A DNA stretch of 64,000 nt from Allobosea caraganae (lineage in GTDB: Bacteria > Pseudomonadota > Alphaproteobacteria > Rhizobiales > Beijerinckiaceae): the NCBI RefSeq assembly GCF_003351345.1, contig NZ_QQTO01000010.1:1-64000 (forward strand), given 5' to 3'. Made by a program: the position numbers and the translations under genes. Position 1 is the stretch's first letter. Each line of letters starts with the position of its first letter. The notes under the pieces were generated by a model that saw only the letters and a list, made by a program, of their open reading frames with translations, was not told the origin of the DNA and made no database searches. Positions 1-11,152 of the stretch are shown here, piece by piece.

Positions 1-201
1 GCGCCGCGGCCGCCGGCCCCGGTTGCCGCCGCAGCGCCGCGCTCCGCGCCCGTCGTGCAGCCCGCCCCGGCGCCCGTCGCCCGTAGCGCCCCGCGCGATC
101 CGATCGCCGATCTGATCAACGGCGACATGCGCCCGCCGGCCGATATCCGCGGTGTCGCCTCGGCAAGGCCGACAGTGCCGCGCCGCAGCGCTGAAAACTG
201 A
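1..201 (+). CDS. C-terminal end of a Pro/Ala-rich protein (partial)
   Basis: An open frame enters from the left edge and stops at 199-201. The visible 66 residues begin with a Pro/Ala/Val-rich low-complexity stretch and end with a more ordered DPIADLINGDMRPPADIRG segment. In related Hyphomicrobiales the gene before a DUF1491 gene is often a putative peptidoglycan-binding protein, and this tail is compatible with that, but the binding domain itself lies outside the window. The frame ends 11 bases before the next start, so the two are probably co-transcribed. The identity is inference. Confidence 0.55.
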   Translation, partial: APRPPAPVAAAAPRSAPVVQPAPAPVARSAPRDPIADLINGDMRPPADIRGVASARPTVPRRSAEN

Positions 202-212
202 GAGGCGGCGCG

Positions 213-548
213 ATGGCGCGCCTGACCAGCGATTTCTGGGTCTCCGCCTATTTGCGCCAGGCGGCGCTCGACGGGCTCGTCGCCGTGCTGCGCCGGCGTG
301 GCGCGCACGAGGCCGGCGCGATCTTCGTCAAGCTCGACCGGCTCGACGGCACCGCCGCGCTCTATGGCCCGGCGCCGCAAACGCTGGCCGACGAGAGCGG
401 CGCCCGCCGCTTCCAGCTGATTCTCGATTCCGATCCGGGCAGTGTCGAGGAGCGTGTGGAGCGCGAGCGCCGCTTCGATCCCGACCTCTGGCTGGTCGAG
501 ATCGAGAACCGCAAGGCCGATCCGAAGCTCGACCTCGTCGAGCCCTGA
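213..548 (+). CDS. DUF1491 family protein
   Basis: A 111-residue protein that matches the alphaproteobacterial DUF1491 family along its whole length. The opening MARLTSDFWVSAYLRQ, the central RRGAHEAGAIFVKLDRLDG and the closing FDPDLWLVEIENR are the family's conserved blocks. It has no signal peptide or membrane segment, so it should be cytoplasmic. Function is unknown. The ATG at 213 has a GAGGCGG ribosome-binding site at about 202-208. It follows the preceding frame by 11 bases and converges on the DUF2336 gene, with which DUF1491 genes are commonly linked. Confidence 0.85.
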   Translation: MARLTSDFWVSAYLRQAALDGLVAVLRRRGAHEAGAIFVKLDRLDGTAALYGPAPQTLADESGARRFQLILDSDPGSVEERVERERRFDPDLWLVEIENRKADPKLDLVEP

Positions 549-633
549 ATCTCGCTGGAACCACGGCCCTCACCTTGGGGCCTGGTCCGAAATGCCTTGC
601 GCGATTTCAAGGATTTCTCCTCCAGCCCCAACG

Positions 634-739
634 CGCCGTCATCCCGGGCAAGCGCAGCGCAGTCCCGGGATCCATCATAAGGCGCTGAGCCCTACGATGG
701 ATCCCGGAGCTCCGCTTCGCTGCGTCCGGGATGACGGCG
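634..739. repeat. Long inverted repeat between convergent genes (CGTCATCCCGG type)
   Basis: The outer arms CGCCGTCATCCCGG (634-647) and CCGGGATGACGGCG (726-739) are exact reverse complements. Inside them is a second imperfect pair around GGGATCCATC and GATGGATCCC. Transcribed, the whole would fold into a long stem. It lies between the convergent DUF1491 and DUF2336 genes, so it could act as a bidirectional terminator or a REP-like element. A smaller relative (GTCATTCTCGGG type) is at 10241-10280. Confidence 0.7.
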
Positions 740-770
740 TTTAGTTCGGGCAGATCACAGCAGGCTCTAT

Positions 771-1901
771 TCAGCCCTGCTCGCGCTTGCCTCGGAGCGT
801 GCGCCTGACCTCGTCGAGCACCGAGCGGCTGTCCGGCTTTGCCGCGCCCGGCCGGACCGGGGTGCCGCTCGGGTCCATCGTGCGCTGGAGCTGGCTGCGG
901 CGCGTGGCGGGCTGCGCGCTCTCGCCCGCGACCTGCATGATCAGCCGATAGGCGACGGCGCGGTTGACCGAGCGCATCAGCGCCACCAGCGCGAAGATGC
1001 GCTCGACCGAATGCGCTGTTTCGTCGGCGAGCCGGATCAGCAGGCGCGTCGCATCCTCGATGCTGATGCCGGCCGCGATCATCGCCAGCGCGGTCAGGTC
1101 GCGCGAGCGGTCCTGCGCCATGGCCTCGGTGAGTGCCTGGCCGGCGCCGAGATGGTTGGCGATGACGCCGAAGATGCCGTCTGGGTCCTGCCCGGCCGTC
1201 AGCAGCCAGCCTTCGAAGGTCTCGCCATCCGGCGATGGTCGCCGCTCGGTCGGGCCGAGCGCCTCGATGGCCGCCAGCGAATCGAGCATGGCGAGGCGGC
1301 GCTCCGGCCCCGCCTGGAGGAAAAGCGGGATGAGGTCGGACTCGCTGAGGTCGCGCCGCGCCAGCAGGCCCGGCCCGTAGCCGGCATCCGAGCGGGCACG
1401 CGCCAGCAGCAGGTCGAGCGTCGCGCGGGGCAGAGGCGCCGGGTTGGCGATGAGCGCGAGGTCGAGCGCCCGCTCGTTTCGCCCGGCCAGCATCAGGCTG
1501 GCGGCGGCGGGAAGGTCGGCCCGCTCGGCGAGCGCGGCCACAGTCGGCCCCTCGCCATGCGCCGCGATCTCCTCCAGTTCCACCGGTGGCAGCGCTGCGC
1601 CATGGCGCAGCAGCGCCGCCAGGACCTCGCCACCACGCGCCCTCAGCGCCTGCAGCACGGCATCGGGGGCGTGGCGCCAGCCGGCGAGCTTGCGCGCAAG
1701 GATCGTCGCGGTCGTCTCGTCGATGCTGGGGATCAGCGCAGTCGCGAGTTCGCTGAAGGCAGCGATGTCCTCGGCCGGCGGCTGCGGCGTCGACAGCAGG
1801 AGGTCCGCCTTCACGCGTAGCGAGACCTGGCTGAGATCGAGCCCGCCATCGCGCGCCAGGCGGGCGAGTTGGGCGAGTTCGGCGGATATGCGGGACGGCA
1901 T
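771..1901 (-). CDS. DUF2336 domain-containing protein
   Basis: A 376-residue protein rich in Ala, Leu and Arg that reads as a series of short helical repeats, as expected of DUF2336, a HEAT-like alphaproteobacterial family. Recognisable stretches include LATALIPSIDETTATILARKL near the N-terminus and the recurrent pattern in which a unit ends in AL-LRHGA or LAERAD. No signal peptide or membrane segment is seen. DUF2336 proteins in Caulobacter and relatives have been tied to stress signalling or regulation, but no enzymatic role is visible. The start is the ATG at 1899-1901. It runs against DUF1491. Confidence 0.8.
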   Translation of the reverse strand: MPSRISAELAQLARLARDGGLDLSQVSLRVKADLLLSTPQPPAEDIAAFSELATALIPSIDETTATILARKLAGWRHAPDAVLQALRARGGEVLAALLRHGAALPPVELEEIAAHGEGPTVAALAERADLPAAASLMLAGRNERALDLALIANPAPLPRATLDLLLARARSDAGYGPGLLARRDLSESDLIPLFLQAGPERRLAMLDSLAAIEALGPTERRPSPDGETFEGWLLTAGQDPDGIFGVIANHLGAGQALTEAMAQDRSRDLTALAMIAAGISIEDATRLLIRLADETAHSVERIFALVALMRSVNRAVAYRLIMQVAGESAQPATRRSQLQRTMDPSGTPVRPGAAKPDSRSVLDEVRRTLRGKREQG

Positions 1902-2095
1902 CGCGGCGACTCAAAGATGACGTTGGGGCAGGGAAATTACGGTTTCACCCAAGTTAGGCCCCAGGCGTTTACATGACGTTAACCATGTCGATGCCTGATG
2001 CGGGACAGGAAGGCCTTGGCTCTCGATGCGGGTTCGTTCCGAAAGCCAATGGCCTGCCGCGATCGCAACCGAGGTGCCAGCCGAGGAGGGGCATC

Positions 2096-2305
2096 ATGGC
2101 CGTCATTCCTTTCGCGCCGCGCCGGCGGCTGGTCGACCGGGCCGCTCCCGACGGAGCGCAGCAGCAAGCCGAGATCCTGTTCTTCACCGGCGTGCGCTAC
2201 GAGCGCGCTCCGGAAGCGCTGCCCGCGGCAAAGCCCGCGCGCCGCACCGCGCGCATCAGCCCCCGCAGCAAGCCGATCGCCAAGAGCGCCGGGCAGCCGG
2301 CGTGA
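2096..2305 (+). CDS. Small conserved hypothetical protein
   Basis: A 69-residue basic protein starting MAVIPFAPRRRLVDR, with a central ILFFTGVRYER block and a Lys/Arg/Pro/Ala tail. An open frame reaches further upstream, but the ATG at 2096 is preferred because GAGGAGGGG lies just upstream (about 2082-2090). The core block looks conserved in Hyphomicrobiales, but I do not recognise a named family. There is no signal peptide. The stop at 2303-2305 overlaps a possible GTG start of the next gene by four bases, suggesting translational coupling. Confidence 0.6.
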   Translation: MAVIPFAPRRRLVDRAAPDGAQQQAEILFFTGVRYERAPEALPAAKPARRTARISPRSKPIAKSAGQPA

Positions 2306-3099
2306 AGCCTGGTTCGCCGTTGCGCCGGGCCGGGCAGATGCCGCGGCTCGCTGGCGCCCTGGCGCTCGCCCTCTCGGCCGCAGCCTGCACCGCCGGCGAT
2401 TTCGGCCGGCCGCGCCCGGGCGTCTGGAACGACGTCATCGTGCCCAGCGCTGGTCTCTGGTCGGCAACCGCCCGCGGCGAGACGGTGTCGCCCTTCCGCA
2501 TGACCGATGACGAGGAGCAGTTGCGCGACCGCGCCTGGCGCTTCGTCATGCCGGCGCATGAGCGCAGCTTTTTCGAGCGGCAGGTCTCCGACTTCGCCCA
2601 TAGCCGCGTCCTGCCCGTCGAGGCGCAGTCGAGTACGGCCTCCGACTATTTTCACGCGCTGACCGGCGGCTCCTATCGCTCGCAGGCCTCGCGCTATAAC
2701 CGCCTGGCCGAGGATGCCAATGCCGACCGGCTCCTGATCGGCCCGTTCCGCGCCAATGCCGGCCGGGTGGTTGCCGCCGACCGCGTCCGCATGCGCGCCG
2801 TGGATGCTTCGCCGCAGGTCCCGCCAGAGCAGCGCGACCCGGCCTTCGCCCGCGTCGTCGAGAACGAGGGCCTGATCCTCTGGGTTTGCGAACGGGTCAA
2901 TTTCCGCATCGAGAGCTATCGCTATGCGCTCGCCAACCTCGTGGTCGAGATGCCCTCGCGCGAGGCGATCCGGGCCGAGCGCAGCATCATGGCGCTGGAG
3001 GCGGAGGCCGGCCCGCTCTGCAAGCTCGACCTGATCGGAGCCTTCCGCGGCGGCGCGAAGCCGGCGCCGGCCGACAAGCCGGTCGTCTACAAGGGCTGA
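2302..3099 (+). CDS. Putative lipoprotein, hypothetical
   Basis: The GTG at 2302 overlaps the previous stop (GTGA) and gives a 265-residue protein. An alternative ATG is at 2338. Either start yields a basic N-terminus, a hydrophobic run (LAGALALALSAAAC) and a Cys that could be lipidated, so this is probably an exported lipoprotein. The mature part has a charged region (MTDDEEQLRDRAWRFVMPAHERSFFERQ) followed by a globular part with two Cys residues (LWVCERVNF and PLCKLDL). I do not recognise the family. Upstream in-frame codons to 2026 are judged non-coding because they shadow the neighbouring small gene. Confidence 0.65.
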   Translation: MKPGSPLRRAGQMPRLAGALALALSAAACTAGDFGRPRPGVWNDVIVPSAGLWSATARGETVSPFRMTDDEEQLRDRAWRFVMPAHERSFFERQVSDFAHSRVLPVEAQSSTASDYFHALTGGSYRSQASRYNRLAEDANADRLLIGPFRANAGRVVAADRVRMRAVDASPQVPPEQRDPAFARVVENEGLILWVCERVNFRIESYRYALANLVVEMPSREAIRAERSIMALEAEAGPLCKLDLIGAFRGGAKPAPADKPVVYKG

Positions 3100-3103
3100 G
3101 GCC

Positions 3104-3736
3104 TCAGTCGGCCAGTCCGCAGGCGACGCCGGTCGCCAGCGCCTCGGCCTCGGTTCGGTCGGAGGGCCGCTCCATCAGCACGCGCGCGACGATCAGTCCC
3201 TGTTCGGTGTCGGAGACCACGCGCAGCTCGCGATTGGTCTCGCCTTCGTCGTCCTGGGCGAGCCTGTCATCGTGCTGGGCCTCGGTCATCACCACGAATT
3301 CGAGCGTGCCGCGGATCGCGGCCCGCTCGGTGATCGCATAGACCACGCCGCCGCCGCGCCGGTGCAGCGAGAGCCCGAGCGGCAGCGAGCCGGTGCGCGC
3401 CACCACCCGCATCGGCCCGGCGCTGAGATCGTAGCTGCACACCGCCGTCACCGTGGCGGGGTCGGCGTCGCGCAGGTCGGGCTGGCCGGCCCCGGTCGGG
3501 AGCAACTCGGCCTTGCCGCCGGTTCCGAGCGTCGCATAGGCCGCAGCCGCGTCATGCTCCGAGACCTGCGGGATCAGCAGGACGGTCACGATATGGACGA
3601 TGCCGGCCAGCACGAGCCCGGCGAGCGTCGCCAGGGCGAAGCGGCGCACCAGCCCGGCCAGGCGCGAGCGCCAGGGCAGTCTGGGCGCGGCGCGGGCGGG
3701 GAGGGAGGACGGGTCCATCTGGTCGACTGCGCTCAT
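3104..3736 (-). CDS. DUF1254 domain-containing membrane-anchored protein
   Basis: A 210-residue protein with a cytoplasmic basic N-terminus, one strong membrane segment (about residues 33-55, LATLAGLVLAGIVHIVTVLLIP) and a periplasmic DUF1254-like domain that ends in a Cys-containing tail (GVACGLAD). It overlaps the upstream DUF1214 gene by four bases, the usual DUF1214-DUF1254 arrangement in Hyphomicrobiales, so the pair is co-translated. The two domains also occur fused in longer proteins. Function is unknown; a cell-envelope role is inferred from the topology. It runs against the upstream lipoprotein gene with 4 bases between stops. Confidence 0.8.
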   Translation of the reverse strand: MSAVDQMDPSSLPARAAPRLPWRSRLAGLVRRFALATLAGLVLAGIVHIVTVLLIPQVSEHDAAAAYATLGTGGKAELLPTGAGQPDLRDADPATVTAVCSYDLSAGPMRVVARTGSLPLGLSLHRRGGGVVYAITERAAIRGTLEFVVMTEAQHDDRLAQDDEGETNRELRVVSDTEQGLIVARVLMERPSDRTEAEALATGVACGLAD

Positions 3737-4308
3737 CGGCAGTCGGCCCGGCCGATGCGGGGCAGGGTCTCCGGCCGCATCTCGTTGGCATGGCTGGAGA
3801 TCGGCGTGTCGTAGAGCCGGAGCCGGAGCTGGAAGCGCCCGTTTGTCGGCAGCGGCAGCCAGTTCCCGGCCTCGGGCCCGGCGGCGGCGGCGATGCGCAG
3901 GTCGCCGCGCTCGTCGCGCACGATCTCCGCATCGGAGAAGCCGCTGCGTTCGAGCGGCAGGCGGAAGGCGCGGCCGTCGAGATCGGTGACGCCAATCGTC
4001 CAGCCGCGCGTCGTCGGCGTCGTACCGGTGATCAGGTAGCGGCAGCGCCCATCCAGAAGCTGGCCGCTCGCGTCGCGGTCGGCGATCAGCTCCAGCCCCT
4101 CGCCGGCGCCGAGCGGCAGGTGCACGCCACGCACGAGATAGGCGCGCATATAGGGGTCGATGTCCTTGCTGCCGCTGCGCGGCCAGCTCGTCCAGGGGCC
4201 GATCTGCGCCATGCCGAAGAGCGGCCGTCCGGCAATGGCGTATTGCGCCGAGGCGAAGCCGAGCCCGGCACCGAGCGCGATGACATAGGCAAGGGTGACG
4301 ACGCGCAT
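3733..4308 (-). CDS. DUF1214 domain-containing protein
   Basis: A 191-residue protein with an N-terminal signal or anchor segment (VVTLAYVIALGAGLGFASA) followed by a DUF1214 domain. The visible family features are PYMRAYLVRG, LDGRCRYLITG, RGWTIGVTD and the C-terminal RLYDTPISS. It should sit in the periplasm, tethered or secreted. It is translated from the ATG at 4306-4308, seven bases after the pbpC-type operon member upstream (penicillin-binding protein 1A, stop at 4316), so all three genes probably form one transcription unit. This suggests, but does not prove, an envelope function. Confidence 0.8.
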   Translation of the reverse strand: MRVVTLAYVIALGAGLGFASAQYAIAGRPLFGMAQIGPWTSWPRSGSKDIDPYMRAYLVRGVHLPLGAGEGLELIADRDASGQLLDGRCRYLITGTTPTTRGWTIGVTDLDGRAFRLPLERSGFSDAEIVRDERGDLRIAAAAGPEAGNWLPLPTNGRFQLRLRLYDTPISSHANEMRPETLPRIGRADCR

Positions 4309-4315
4309 GGCCTGC

Positions 4316-6622
4316 TCAGCGCAGCCGCGTCGCGGCGGGCGGCGTCTCGTCGCGGATGCCGACCTGCATCGGCGCGCGGGCGCTGCGCATCGGCTCGATC
4401 GTCTTGAACATCTGGCCGACCGAGCTGAGCACCTCGAAGGACTGGCGCGGCATGTGCCCGGCGCCCGGGCCGGCAGCCGCTGCCGTCGCCGCCGGCGAGC
4501 TCGCCTTGGCGACCGTCGCGGCCTTCGGATCGATGGTCGGCGTCACGCCGGGGATCGGCTTCAGGTCGAGCCCCTGATGGGCGAACTGCATGATCTCCTT
4601 CCAGGTCATGGCCGGCAGGGCGCCGCCGGTCATGTTGGCCGTGGAGGTCGAATCGTCGTTGCCGAACCAGACCGCGCCGACGAGGTTGCCGGAGAAGCCG
4701 ACATACCAGGCGTCCTTGTAGCCGTTGGTCGTGCCGGTCTTGCCGGCCGTGACCACGCCCTCGAGCGCCGCGCGCCGGCCGGTGCCCTCGGTCGGCACCT
4801 TGGAGAGCATGAAGTTCATGTCCTGCACCACCTGTGTGCTCAGCACCTGCTTCGGTGCCGGCTCGTCGCGGTCGTGGCGGTAGATGTCCTCGCCGGCCGA
4901 GTTGCGGATCTCGACGGCGGCATAGGGCTGGGCCCGCTTGCCGCCATTGGCGAAGACCGCATAGCCCGCCGCCTGGTCCATCACCGTGACCTCGGCAGCG
5001 CCGATCGGCAGCGAGACCGTGTCGGTCAGCGGTGTGGTCAGGCCCATGGCGCGGGCGGTCTCGATGATCTTGGCGCGGCCGATCTTGGCGGCGCGCGCCT
5101 CGTGTGTCTCGCCGGTGGCGCGGCCGATCGCGATCGACATCTGCACCGGGATCGTGTTGATCGACTTCGCCAGCGCCACCGTCAGCGGTATCGAGCCGGC
5201 ATAAGAGCGGCCATAATTGTTCGGGCACCAGTTGCCGATGCAGACCGGCCGGTCGACGACGATCGTGTTCGGCTTGTAGAGCCCGGCCGAGAGCGCCGCC
5301 GCATAGACATAGGGCTTGAACGAGGAGCCGGGCTGGCGCGGCGCGGTTGCCCGGTTGAACTGGCTCACGCCGTAGTCGCGCCCGCCGACGATGGCGCGCA
5401 CCGCCCCGTCCGGGTCCATCACGACGGTCGCCGCCTGCTTCACGTGATAGGCCGGGCCGTGCTGGCGCAGGATCGACTCGACCGCCTCGTCGGCACGCTG
5501 CTGGATCGCCGGATCGTAGGGCGTCTTCACGGTCAGCACGCGGTCGGGGCCGATCTTGCCATCATCGGCCATGTGCTTGACCTCGTCGAAGGCCCAGTCG
5601 AGGTAGTAGTCCGGCGTGGTGTCGCGCTTGCGGTCGACCGGCGTCGCCGGGTTGCGCCGCGCGGAGTCGATCTGGCCCGCGGTCATGAAGCCGGCATCGA
5701 CCATGGCGTTGAGCACGTCGTTGGCCCGCGCCCGCGCCGCCGGCAGGTTGACGTGCGGGGCGTATTTCGTCGGCGCCTTGAACAGGCCGGCGAGCATCGC
5801 GGCCTCAGCGACGGAGACGTCCTTCACCGACTTGCCGAAATAATACTCCGAGGCAGCGGCGACGCCGAAGGTGCCGCCGCCCATATAGGCGCGGTCGAGA
5901 TAGAGCTTCAGGATCTCGTTCTTGCTCAGCCGGTATTCCAGCCAGAGCGCCAGGAAGGCTTCCTTGATCTTGCGGTCGAGCGAGCGCTCGTTGCTGAGGA
6001 AGAGGTTCTTGGCGAGCTGCTGCGTGATCGACGAGCCGCCCTGCACCACGCCGGAGGCGCGCGCATTGACCGTGACGGCCCGCAGGGTGCCGAAGATGTC
6101 GATGCCGAAATGATCGTAGAAGCGCCGGTCCTCGGTCGCCAGCACCGCCTTGATCAGGTGGTCCGGCAGTTCTTCCAGCTTGAGGGAATCGTCATGGCGC
6201 GCGCCGCGATGGCCGATCTCGGAGCCGTAGCGGTCGAGGAAGGTCACGGCGAAGACCTGGTTCTTCAGCGCTTCCTCGCGGCCCTCGCGGAAGGCCGGGA
6301 TCGCCAGCATCAGCATGACTAGCGCGCCGACGATGCCGATGTTCAGGCCCTCGCTGGCGAACTCGGCCGCAAGGCGCCTGCCGCCGGTGACGGTGAAGCG
6401 GTCGGTGAAGCTGCGGATGCGCTCATAGGTCTCGCCGGCGCGACGTCCCGCGCCCCAGAGGGTGTCGTCGACCCATGAGTCGGCGGCGAGCGCGAAGCGC
6501 TTGAGACGGGTCGTCCAGCGTGCCTTCCTGAACTCCATCGCCGACCTGGCTATCCCGCTAAAAGCCGCTGAGGTCTTCCTGCCGCGCCCTGAACGCCTTG
6601 GCAACCCAATCCGTTCCAGCAT
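4316..6622 (-). CDS. Penicillin-binding protein 1A (bifunctional transglycosylase/transpeptidase)
   Basis: A 768-residue class A penicillin-binding protein that polymerises and cross-links peptidoglycan in the periplasm. After a basic cytoplasmic N-terminus there is a membrane anchor at about residues 94-110. The glycosyltransferase domain shows EDRRFYDHFGID (Glu164) and GGSSITQQLAKNL (195-207). The transpeptidase domain shows the catalytic SSFK (Ser433-Lys436), SIN (486-488) and KTG (627-629). The tail is Ala/Pro-rich. The first ATG (6620-6622) is listed, but the ATG at 6536-6538 is also possible. Its two downstream neighbours are the exported DUF1214/DUF1254 proteins. Confidence 0.93.
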   Translation of the reverse strand: MLERIGLPRRSGRGRKTSAAFSGIARSAMEFRKARWTTRLKRFALAADSWVDDTLWGAGRRAGETYERIRSFTDRFTVTGGRRLAAEFASEGLNIGIVGALVMLMLAIPAFREGREEALKNQVFAVTFLDRYGSEIGHRGARHDDSLKLEELPDHLIKAVLATEDRRFYDHFGIDIFGTLRAVTVNARASGVVQGGSSITQQLAKNLFLSNERSLDRKIKEAFLALWLEYRLSKNEILKLYLDRAYMGGGTFGVAAASEYYFGKSVKDVSVAEAAMLAGLFKAPTKYAPHVNLPAARARANDVLNAMVDAGFMTAGQIDSARRNPATPVDRKRDTTPDYYLDWAFDEVKHMADDGKIGPDRVLTVKTPYDPAIQQRADEAVESILRQHGPAYHVKQAATVVMDPDGAVRAIVGGRDYGVSQFNRATAPRQPGSSFKPYVYAAALSAGLYKPNTIVVDRPVCIGNWCPNNYGRSYAGSIPLTVALAKSINTIPVQMSIAIGRATGETHEARAAKIGRAKIIETARAMGLTTPLTDTVSLPIGAAEVTVMDQAAGYAVFANGGKRAQPYAAVEIRNSAGEDIYRHDRDEPAPKQVLSTQVVQDMNFMLSKVPTEGTGRRAALEGVVTAGKTGTTNGYKDAWYVGFSGNLVGAVWFGNDDSTSTANMTGGALPAMTWKEIMQFAHQGLDLKPIPGVTPTIDPKAATVAKASSPAATAAAAGPGAGHMPRQSFEVLSSVGQMFKTIEPMRSARAPMQVGIRDETPPAATRLR

Positions 6623-6754
6623 CTCCAGATATGCTTTCTGGCGCGGCGCGGTAAGGGGTAGGTCGCAAAGCTTCCGGGGTATGTGATCTCAGTCACGCAA
6701 GGGGCGCGCTTGCCTCCGCTTCCCTCTCCGCGAAGGAGGGCGCATAAGCGCTCT

Positions 6755-7246
6755 ATGGACGACAAGCCGACCCTGCCAGAGCCGTTCTGGCGCACGAAGA
6801 CGCTCGAGGCGATGACCCGCGACGAATGGGAGTCGCTCTGCGACGGCTGCGGCCGCTGTTGCCTGGTCAAGCTCGAGGACGAGGATACCGGGCGCATCCA
6901 CGCCACCGATATCGGCTGCCGCCTCTTCGATGCCGGCACCTGCCGCTGCAAGGACTATCCGAACCGTTCGACCATCGTGCCCGACTGCGTCACGCTGACG
7001 CCGAGGGACGTGCGCGAATTGCCCTGGCTGCCGCCGACCTGCGCCTACCGGCTGGTCGGGGAGGGGCGAGACCTGCCCTGGTGGCACCCGCTCGTGTCCG
7101 GGGACCCGGAGACGGTCGTCGCCGCCGGCATCTCGGTGCGCGATCGCGTCTACGCCAGCGAGGACGACGTCGCGGATGACGACGTGCCCGAGCGCATCGT
7201 CAACTGGCCTCTGCGCTGGCCGCGAGCGGCGAGGCATGCTAAGTGA
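6755..7246 (+). CDS. YcgN family (UPF0260) cysteine-cluster protein
   Basis: A 163-residue cytoplasmic protein with the CDGCGRCC cluster near the N-terminus and further Cys residues in [13 protein letters not shown] and PDC, spaced like the zinc/iron-sulfur-binding CxxC clusters of the YkgJ/YcgN families. The C-terminal RIVNWPLRW is typical of YcgN. The frame is open from 6683, but the ATG at 6755 gives the family N-terminus ([15 protein letters not shown]) and has GAAGGAGGG about 15 bases upstream. The biochemical role is unknown. It is divergent from the penicillin-binding protein gene. Confidence 0.85.
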   Translation: MDDKPTLPEPFWRTKTLEAMTRDEWESLCDGCGRCCLVKLEDEDTGRIHATDIGCRLFDAGTCRCKDYPNRSTIVPDCVTLTPRDVRELPWLPPTCAYRLVGEGRDLPWWHPLVSGDPETVVAAGISVRDRVYASEDDVADDDVPERIVNWPLRWPRAARHAK

Positions 7247-7542
7247 CGTGTAAATTGCGGGTCAGGCCTTTTTAAATCGATTTAGGTTGTCTGAAGTCAG
7301 TGCGAGAGACATTATTTCGCCTGCATGAGTGAAGTGGCGCATAGTCCCCAGCGTCCCCGGCGGTAACCTTGCTTGTTATTGGGTATCCGCGATTGTAGCC
7401 TCTTGGCTCATTGATTGTTCATCTGGCTTTCGGCATGACACGGCGCGCTCCCGCGATGCGGGTCCAATTGGACTTCGCGCACAGGAAACAATCCCGACGC
7501 CGTGGCGTTGCTACGCTCGGCTAACGTGAAGAGGCAGTGCTG
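7247..7542. other. Intergenic region upstream of ppdK
   Basis: About 296 bases without a supported gene. The first 60 bases are AT-rich compared with the rest of the window (around TTTTTAAATCGATTTAGG at 7269). No stable hairpin or recognisable operator was seen. It presumably carries the ppdK promoter and leader. Confidence 0.4.
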
Positions 7543-10227
<2,685 letters not shown>

Positions 10228-10240
10228 AGCTCAAGCACGT

Positions 10241-10280
10241 GTCATTCTCGGGTCTGCGCTCCGCTCGGCCCGAGAATGAC
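10241..10280. terminator. Perfect hairpin downstream of ppdK
   Basis: GTCATTCTCGGG (10241-10252) and CCCGAGAATGAC (10269-10280) are exact reverse complements separated by 16 bases, 13 bases past the ppdK stop. There is no T-run, so it may be a REP-type element that stabilises the mRNA end rather than a classical intrinsic terminator. It resembles the inverted repeat at 634-739. Confidence 0.6.
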
Positions 10281-10326
10281 GGCGTTGCATTGGCTGTTCG
10301 ATCGAGGCCGGTCTAACCTCGGCGCC

Positions 10327-11148
10327 ATGCAGACTCGCGCCGGCCATCTCTCCCGCCCCTTCGGCAAGCTTTATTATGAGGTCACGGGCTCCGGCCCGCC
10401 GATCGTCTTCGCCCATGGGCTGGGCGGCACGCATCTGTCCTGGTGGCAGCAGGTCGCGCATTTTGCGCCGAACCATACCTGCGTGACCTTCGCCCATCGC
10501 GGCTTCGTGCCCTCCAGCCCGGTCGAAGGCGCCCCGCACCCGGACGATTTTCCGGGCGACCTCGCGGCGTTGCTCGACGAACTCGCGCTGGAGAAGCCCG
10601 TCCTGGTCGGGCAGTCCATGGGCGGTTGGACCTGCATGGATTATGCGCTCGCAAGCCCCGGCAAGGTCGCCCGCCTCGTCATGGCCTGCACCACCGGCAC
10701 GCTCGACTTCACGCAAGCCGGCGGTGATATTGCGGCAAAGCTCGCAGCCTGGCAGGCGCGCGTCGACGAGACGCTGCCGCGCTGGCGGCAGGCCGGCATT
10801 CATCCTGGCGGCGGCGAGGCTTTCGCCAAGCGCTCGCCGGACTTGGCCGAGCTCTACAAATCCTTTGACCGGCTCAATGCCGGGCTCGACAAGGAGACGG
10901 TGCGCAGGCGCATCTGGGACGCGCGCAAGCGCCCGCCCTCCGATGTCGCGACGCTCGATTGCCCCGTGCTCTTCCTCTCCGGCGCCGACGACCTCGTCAT
11001 TCCGCCAGCCGGCGTCGAGGCCGTCGCCGCCTATGCCAGGCAGGGCCGCTTCGTCAGCATTCCCGATGCCGGCCACTCTGCCTATTTCGAGCATGCCGGG
11101 CTCTTCAACGCCGAGCTCGAGCGCTTCATCGCGGGTTTGAGCGGCTGA
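10327..11148 (+). CDS. Alpha/beta hydrolase
   Basis: A 273-residue alpha/beta-hydrolase-fold protein. The oxyanion-hole motif HGLGG, the nucleophile elbow GQSMGG, the acid SGADD and the terminal DAGHSAYFEH supply a Ser-Asp-His triad in the normal order. No signal peptide is seen, so it is cytoplasmic. The substrate cannot be read from the sequence. The frame is open from 10276 through the hairpin, but the ATG at 10327 gives a clean family start (MQTRAGHLSRPFGKLYYEV). The HAD hydrolase gene follows four bases after its stop, so the two are probably co-transcribed. Confidence 0.88.
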   Translation: MQTRAGHLSRPFGKLYYEVTGSGPPIVFAHGLGGTHLSWWQQVAHFAPNHTCVTFAHRGFVPSSPVEGAPHPDDFPGDLAALLDELALEKPVLVGQSMGGWTCMDYALASPGKVARLVMACTTGTLDFTQAGGDIAAKLAAWQARVDETLPRWRQAGIHPGGGEAFAKRSPDLAELYKSFDRLNAGLDKETVRRRIWDARKRPPSDVATLDCPVLFLSGADDLVIPPAGVEAVAAYARQGRFVSIPDAGHSAYFEHAGLFNAELERFIAGLSG

Positions 11149-11152
11149 TGCC

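Noticed and set aside
4295..6322. A 675-codon plus-strand frame opposite the penicillin-binding protein gene
   Set aside because: Shadow of the real gene, with no domain and no ribosome-binding site.
7247..7542. A small RNA or tRNA in the gap before ppdK
   Set aside because: No cloverleaf, no conserved T-loop and no stable hairpin were found.
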